Made by a program: the position numbers and the translations under genes. A DNA stretch of 64,000 bases from Thalassotalea euphylliae. Its GTDB lineage: Bacteria; Pseudomonadota; Gammaproteobacteria; Enterobacterales; Alteromonadaceae. Positions 35,101-44,100 of this stretch are shown here, piece by piece (position 1 is the first letter of the stretch; each line of letters starts with the position of its first letter). The notes under the pieces are model-generated. The model did no database searches and was not told the origin of the DNA. It saw only the letters and a program-made list of their open reading frames with translations. The stretch covers positions 4,154,001 through 4,218,000 of the forward strand of contig NZ_QUOT01000001.1 of NCBI RefSeq assembly GCF_003390375.1, read 5' to 3'.

Positions 35101-38100
35101 ATGAAATTGATTGGGGTGATGGCACAGTGCAAACTGGCTTACGCTCGAACGATCGCGATTTTAATATTTTCCATCAATACGCGGATGATGGCGTATATAA
35201 CGTAGTCGTAACGGTTACCGACGATGCGGCTAATCAGATAGGCACAGATACCTTTGATGTCACCGTTGATGATGTTATTCCAACCGTCTCGTTATTTGGT
35301 GCAACAAGCGTTAACGAAGGTTCACCATTGACCCTGACGGGCGCTATTGTTGATCCCGGCGATGACCCAGTATCTGAATATGTTATTGACTGGGGCGATG
35401 GCACAGTAGAAACCATCACTTCTGATACCTTTACGTCAATTGATCATACCTACGCCGATGGGCCATTTGGGTATACTATTAGCGTTGATGTCACCAATGA
35501 TGACGGTACTTTCCTAGATGCAGGCAGTCGCTTTATCAGTGTCTTGAATGTGGTTCCTACATCAACAATCTCTGGTCCGACTGAGCTTGATGAAGGCGAA
35601 GAGGGCACCTTTACCTTTGGTGATATTACCGATCCCGGTGTGGAAACTGTTACTTCAACCGTGATTAATTGGGGCGACGGTACTACTACACCTTATACTG
35701 GCGCTGGTGATTACACCCACACCTTTGTTGATGGCAATAGCCTTGGTAATACGATACCGAATGTCCGTTTAGAAGTTACTGATGAAGACGGTACACATAT
35801 CGCGGCCAGTCAATTTGTCACCATCAATGATGTACCGCCGACCCTCACCATCAGTGGTGCTGCCAGTGCCGACGAAGGTAGCACTTACACCTTAAGCCTA
35901 TCCAATTTAATTGACCCCGGTGATGATCCGGTCAGCGAATACTTGATTGATTGGGGTGATGGTTCGGCAGTGCAATCAGTGCCAATTAGCGGCAGTACAA
36001 ATGTAGATGTTGACCATATCTTTGCTGACGGTCCTGACAGCCATACGATTTCAGTCAGTATTGTTAATGATGATGATACTTTCCCAGCGGGTACCTTGGA
36101 TGTCACCATTAATAACGTGGCACCGGACACCACGGCAACAGGTGCCGACGCTGTTAATGTCAATGATCTTTACACCTTAACCTTAGGTACAATCGTCGAT
36201 CCCGGTGATGATACTATTGTTACCAATGGTATTACTGTCGACTGGGGGGATGGCACGGTTGAGACCTTATCATCGGTGGGCGATGTTACTCATACCTATG
36301 CCGGTGACGGCTTGTTTACTATTTCAGTTGATTTGCAAGATGAAGATGGCATCTTTACTAACGTTGCCAGCAAAGATGTCACGGTTACTGTTCCGGGGCC
36401 ATTGCCATTTATCAACGTCGCAGATTTAGTTGTTTCAGAAGATGGTGGTACCGCTGACTTTACTTTAAGACTCAGTGACACAAGCACACAAACGGTAACG
36501 GTAGAAGTAGATGCTGCATCGGGTACTGCCAGTGTTGCCTCACCTAGCTTTAGCCGTGATGCTACCTTTAGCTCAACTATATTGGTTACCTTTAACCCCG
36601 GTGATACTGAACAATTGGTGCAAATACCAATTGTTAATGATACGTCAAATGAACAGAACCGTGAGTCTTTCTTTATCAACCTTGCTAACGCAACCAACGC
36701 AATAATTGGCCGTTCTGAAGTAACGGGTACGATAATTGATAACGAAGTGATACCGGGCACCGCGCCAGTTATTCGTGTCAATGATGTGATCGTTGATGAG
36801 AGCCGTGCAGAAGCTATTTTTGTGCTCGAGCTAGATCGTCCTACTAGCAGCACAGTCACAGTTGACTACACTACACAAAATGCCAGTGCACTAAGTGGTA
36901 GCGATTATACCGCAGTGTCAGGCACGGCCAGCTTTGATCCGGGCGAAATGGTGCAGAATATCTCAGTGCCATTGATCAATGACTCGCTCGCAGAAACTTT
37001 GGAAACCTTTAACTTACTACTATCCAATGTTAGCAATGGCGTGCTAACCGATGCCATCGGCACCGCGACTATAGATGCAAGCGACCAAGCTGTGTCAGCA
37101 TTGCCTGTGATCAGTGTTGCAGATAGCATAATTAGTGAAGACGGCGGCTTTGTTGAGCTAGCTATTCGATTAAGCGCGCCAAGCGCTGATGTTGTGAGTG
37201 TTAGCTATACCAATAGCAACGGCACAGCAACCAGTGGCTCTCCTAACTTTGTTGTTGATGCGGTTTTACCTAATGCCGAGTTACTCAATTTTGCTCCCGG
37301 TGAAACGTTAAAAACCATTCGCATACCAATCACCAATGATACGTCAAACGAGCAGCAGGGTGAGGTTGTCTTCTTCAACTTGTTTGACGAAGTTAATGCA
37401 ACCTTAGAGCGCACCGAAAATGCTATAACGATTATAGACAATGAAACGAGTCTAACTGGGCTGCCAGTCATTCAAATTGCTGATATGGTGGTGGATGAAA
37501 ACAGTGCAGAGGTTATCTTTACCTTAGAACTCGATAGAGCCAGTACAGATACCGTAACGGTTGATTACACCACCCAAAATGGTAGTGCTGAAAGTGGCCT
37601 TGATTATGTTGCGGTATCAGGTACGGCGAGCTTTAGCCCATTTGAAATGGTACAAAATGTCCGTGTGCCGCTGATCAACGACTCGTTAGCAGAAACCTTA
37701 GAAACCTTTAATTTAGTGCTATCTAATGCCAGTAATGGCTTGCTAACCGATGCTATTGGTACGGCGACCATTGACGAGAATGACCAAGCATTAGCTGCTT
37801 TACCTGTTATCAGCGTCGATGACACCACAGTCAGTGAAGACAATGGTTACGTTGAGTTAGTGGTAAGGTTAAGTGCGCCAAGTAGCCAAACGGTCAGTGT
37901 GACTTATGCTAATAGTAATGCGACAGGTACCAGTGGCTCGCCCAACTTTGTGGTTGATGCCGTATTACCAAATGCAGAAACACTGAACTTTGCACCGGGT
38001 GAGACGGTTAAAACCATTCGCCTGCCAGTGGTAAATGATACAAGCAATGAACAGCAGCGCGAAGTCGTGTTCTTAAACTTATCTGGTGAAGTTAATGCAA

Positions 38101-41100
38101 CCTTAGAGCGCACCGAAAACACTATTACGATTATAGATAATGAAACTAGTCTAACCGGGCTGCCGGTGATTCAAATCGCCGATATGGTGGTGGATGAAAA
38201 TACGGCTGAAGCGGTGTTTAGTCTAGAGCTTGATAGGGCTAGTGCCGAAACGGTTACCGTTGATTACACCACGCAAAATGGTAGTGCTGAAAGTGGTCTT
38301 GATTATGTTGCGGTATCAGGTACGGCGAGCTTTAGCCCATTGGAAATGGTGCAAAATGTGCGTGTGCCGTTGATCAACGACTCGCTGGCAGAAACCTTGG
38401 AAACCTTTAATTTAGTGCTATCCAATGCCACTAATGGCCTGCTAACCGATGCTATTGGTACGGCGACCATTGACGAGAATGACCAAGCATTAGCTGCTTT
38501 ACCTGTTATCAGCGTCGATGACACCACGGTAAGTGAAGACAATGGTTACGTTGAGTTAGTGGTGCGGTTAAGTGCGCCAAGTAGCCAAACGGTCAGTGTG
38601 ACTTATGCAAATAGTAATGCGACCGGCACCAGTGGCTCACCTAACTTTGTGGTTGATGCCGTATTACCAAATGCAGAAACACTGAACTTTGCACCGGGTG
38701 AGACGGTTAAAACCATTCGCCTGCCAGTGGTGAACGACACAAGCAATGAACAGCAGCGTGAAGTTGTGTTCTTAAACTTATCTGGTGAAGTCAATGCAAC
38801 CTTAGAACGCACCGAAAATGCCATCACGATTATAGATAATGAAACTGGCCTAACCGGGCTGCCCGTGATTCAAATTGCCGATATGGTAGTGGATGAAGGT
38901 ACGGCTGAAGCTGTGTTTAGTCTAGAGCTTGATAGGGCTAGTGCCGATACGGTTACCGTTGATTACACCACGCAAAATGGTAGTGCTGAAAGTGGTCTTG
39001 ATTATGTTGCGGTGTCAGGTACGGCGAGCTTTAGCCCATTTGAAATGGTGCAAAATGTCCGTGTACCACTCATCAACGATTCGTTAGCAGAAACCTTAGA
39101 AACCTTTAATTTAGTGCTATCCAATGCCACTAATGGCGTGTTAACAGACAGTGTTGGTACAGCGTCCATTGATAAGAATGATCAAGCAACGGTTTCAACT
39201 CCCATTATTAGTGTTGCAGATACAACGGTTAGTGAAGACCACGGCTATGTTGAACTTGTGGTGCGCTTAAGTGCACCAAGTACGCAAACAGTTAGTGTCA
39301 GTTACAGTAATAGTGATGGTACTGGTACCAGTGGTTCACCTAATTTTGTGGTTGATGCAATTTTACCCAATACTGAAACACTGAACTTTGCACCGGGTGA
39401 AACGGTAAAAACCATTCGCCTGCCCATAGTGAATGATACGAGTAATGAACAACAGCGTGAAGTTGTATTCTTAAACTTGTTTAATGAGGTTAACGCTACG
39501 CTAGAGCGCAGTGAAAATACCATCACCATTGTTGATAACGATAATGCCACTGGCTTACCCGCTATCTTGCTATCTGATCCCATTGTCGATGAAGCAAGCA
39601 GTGAGGTGGTATTTGTACTTGAATTGACGCGGCCAAGTGCGGATACGGTCACTTTTGATTATGCAACGGCCGCTGATACGGCTGATACTAACGATTTTAT
39701 CCCAGTATCTGGTACCGCGAGTTTCCGCCCATTTGAGGTGGTGCAAACTGTGCGTGTACCACTGATTAATGATTCCTTAGCTGAAACACAAGAGCAATTC
39801 CATTTGCAGATTAGCAATGTCAATGGTGCAATTTTCGCCGATGAAATGGCCACTGCGACTATCGCTGCCAGCGATCAAGCAATCGCTTCGACGCCAACCT
39901 TGTTTGCTGATGACGCTTTTGCTTATGAAAGTGACGGTTATATCGAGTTTGTTGTCCAATTAACGGTGCCAAGCGCGAGTGAAGTCACGGTTAGTTATAA
40001 TGCGGTGGCTGGCACTGCTACTGTTAATACCCCTAATTTTGTGACTGACGTTGTCTTCCCTGGTGCAGAAGAATTGCGGTTTGCACCGGGTGAAACCGTT
40101 AAAACAATTCGCTTACCTATTGTTGATGACACTTCTTTAGAGCCTGATGAAACCTTTAGTTTGGTGCTCTTTAATGCAGCTAATGCAGATATTAGTACAA
40201 CACCTATTGTTGGCACTATCTTGGAAGATGGAGGTGCTACTGCGCCACTTGCAATGTCACCAGCGGGTGATCAAACCATTAACGAAGGAGATACGTTAAG
40301 CCTTGATATCGACTTTACTGATGGTCGTGATGCCGCCTTTGACGGTTGGCGTTACTCGGTTGATTGGGACAACGACGGTATTGAAGATGAATCGGGCGAG
40401 GTTGCTCCGGGCAGTACCAGCTTTAATCTAACGCGTTTCTTCGCGGATGACCAAGCAGCTAGTGACATTACCGTTAACCTATTTGACTCAGGCAGTGAAG
40501 AAATTGCCACTCAAACCTTTAGTTTAACGGTTGAAAACGTCATACCGACACTGCCGCTAAGTGGCAACGATGATGTCGTTGCTGGAACACCTTATACCTT
40601 AGCACTTGGCGCGATAGTCGACCCCGGTGATGATACCATAATAGCTGATGGAATTACTGTAGATTGGGGCGATGGTACGGTTGAAACCTTCTCTAGCGTT
40701 GGTGACGTCACCCATACCTACGCCGCCGCAGGTGACTTTACCATCAGTATTAGTCTGGAAGATGAAGATGGGCAATTTAGCGATGTTGCCACCAAAGCTG
40801 TTACCGTAAATGCACCTGCAGCCACTGTCGATGTGGTGCCCCAAGCTGATGTTAATATTAACGAAGGTGATAATTTCACCCGCACCATTAACTTTACCGA
40901 CGGTGAGGATAATGGCGCGGCGGGTTGGACAGTGGATATTGATTGGGATGGTGATGGCAATGCCGATCAAAGTTTTGCCACCACGACCACGAATTTTGAT
41001 ATCAGTAATACCTTCGATGATGGCGATGCATCGCCTACCGTGACTGTCACCGTTACCGACGAAGCGGGCGAGAGTGATAGTGAGAGCTTTACCGTGAATG

Positions 41101-44100
41101 TGGCGAACGTTGCGCCAACAGCGGCCATTGCTGGTAATGCCAATGTAGATGAAGGTAGTACATATACCTTAACACTCGGTGATATTGTTGATCCGGGCGA
41201 TGATGCCGTGACTAATGCGGTAATCAACTGGGGCGACGGCACTAGCACGCCATACACTGGCGCTGGAGATTACGACCATATCTTTGCTGATGGCGATACC
41301 ACACCAACTATCGAGCTGGAAGTTACTGATGAAGATGACACTTTTATCGCGGCCAGTTTAAGTATCAGTGTTGATGATGTTGCGCCAACACTAACTATCG
41401 CTGGCGATTTAGCGGTTGATGAAGGTAGCACTTACACCTTAAACCTATCGAACCTAATTGATCCGGGCACTAATGATACGGTGACCGAATACCTAATTGA
41501 CTGGGGCGATGGTTCGCCTGTCGAATCGGTAGCGAGTTTAGGTGATCATCCACATATTTTCAGTGATGGACCGAACGCTCGCACTATCTCAGTAAGTATT
41601 GTCAATAATGATGGCACCTTCCCAGCTGGCACACTTGATATTACCGTTAACAATGTTGCGCCAACCGCTGCCATTTCCGGTGATGCTAACGTTGATGAAG
41701 GTAGCACCTATACCTTAACACTCGGTGATATTGTTGACCCGGGTGATGATACTGTGACTAATGCGGTAATCAACTGGGGCGACGGCACTAGCACGCCATA
41801 CACTGGCGCTGGAGATTACGACCATATCTTTGCTGATGGCGATACCACACCAACTATCGAGCTGGAAGTTACTGATGAAGATGACACATTTATCGCGGCC
41901 AGTTTAAGTATCAGTGTTGATGATGTGGCGCCAACATTAACTATCGCAGGCGATTTAACGGTTGATGAAGGTAGCACTTACACCTTAAACCTATCAAACC
42001 TTATTGATCCGGGCACTAATGATACGGTGACCGAATACCTAATTGACTGGGACGATGGTTCAGCTGTCGAATCGGTAGCCAGTTTAGGTGATCATCCTCA
42101 TATCTACAGTGATGGACCGAACGCTCGCACCATCTCAGTGAGTATTGTTAACACTGAGGGAACCTTCCCTGCGGGTACACTTGATATTACCGTTAACAAT
42201 GTTGCGCCAGATACCACAGCCACCGGTGCTGATACAACAATCCAAAATACACTTTACACCTTAACATTGGGGGCAATCGTTGATCCGGGTGAAGACACTA
42301 TTATCACCAATGGTATTACGGTTGATTGGGGTGATGGCACTGTTGAGTCGTTTAACAGTGTTGGCGACGTTACTCACACTTATGTCATCACTGGTGATTT
42401 TACTATCAGCGTCAGTCTGGAAGATGAAGACGGGTTATTTAGCGATGTCGCCACCAAAGCAGTAACGGTTAATGCACCAGCATCTACAGTTGATGTGGCT
42501 GCGCAAGCGGATGCCAATATTAACGAGGGCGATACCTTTACTCGCACCATTAACTTTACTGACGGTGAAGATAATGGCACTGCCGGTTGGACAGTGGATA
42601 TTGATTGGGATGGTGATGGCAATGCCGATCAAAGTTTTGCCACCACAAACAACAGCTTTGATATCAGCAACACTTTCGCCGATGGTAATGCAGCGCCTAC
42701 GGTTACCGTCACAGTGACCGACGAAGCGGGCGAGAGTGATAGTGAGAGCTTTACCGTTAACGTGGCAAATGTTGCACCAACTGCTGCTATTTCCGGTGAT
42801 GCTAGTATCGATGAAGGCAGCACGTATACGTTAACACTCGGTGATATTGTCGACCCCGGCGATGATACAGTGACTAACGCGGTAATCAACTGGGGTGATG
42901 GTAGCACCACGCCATATACTGGTGCGGGTGATTACAACCATGTATTTGCTGATGGCGTTAGTGGCGCAACAGTAGTACTGCTAGTCACTGATGAAGATGA
43001 TACCTTTATCGCCGCCAGTTTAAACATCACCATTAATGATGTGTCGCCAAGTGTTCAGCTTTCTGGTGATGCCAGTGTTGATGAAGGTAGTACTTACACC
43101 CTAAGCCTGTCTAACCTTGCCGATCCTGGAGATGATCCAGTCAGTGAATATCTAATTGACTGGGGTGATGGCTCGCCAGTTGAATCAGTAGCCAGCCTTG
43201 GTGGCTATAACCATGTCTATGCGGATGGTGATGAAAACCACACGATTTCGGTGACTATTGTTAATGACGATGGTGTTTTCCCAGCTGCTGGCACCTTAGA
43301 CGTTACTGTTAATAACGTGGCACCCGATACCACAGCTACGGGTGCCAACACCGCCATTCAAAATGCACTATACACCTTAACGCTAGGTGCAATAATCGAC
43401 CCGGGTGATGACACTATCATCACCAATGGTATTACGGTTGATTGGGGCGATGGCAGTGTTGAGTCGTTTAACAGTATTGGCGACGTTACTCACACTTATG
43501 TATCAACGGGTGATTTTACCATTAGTGTTAGCTTAGAAGATGAAGACGGGCTATTTAGTGATGTTGCCACCAAAGCGGTTACTGTTAATGCTCCTGCAAC
43601 TTCGGTTGATGTGGTTGCGCAGGGCGATGCCAATATTAATGAGGGTGATACTTTTACTCGCACCATTAACTTTACCGACGGTGAAGACAATGGCACGGCG
43701 GGTTGGACAGTTGATATTGATTGGGATGGCGACGGCAATGCCGATCAAAGTTTTGCCACCACAAACAACAGCTTTGATATCAGCAATAGCTTCGACGATG
43801 GTGATGCATCACCAACCGTGACCGTCACGGTCACAGATGAGGCAGGCGAGAGCGATAGTGAGAGCTTTACCGTCAATGTCGCAAATGTTGCGCCAACAGC
43901 AGCCATTTCAGGTGACGCCAGTGTCAATGAAGGTGGCACCTATACCTTAACGCTCGGTGATATTGTCGACCCCGGCGATGATACCGTGACAAATGCGGTG
44001 ATCAACTGGGGCGATGGCACTAATACACCATATACTGGCGCAGGTGATTACAACCATATCTTTGCTGATGGTGATACCACACCCACTATCGAGCTGGAAG

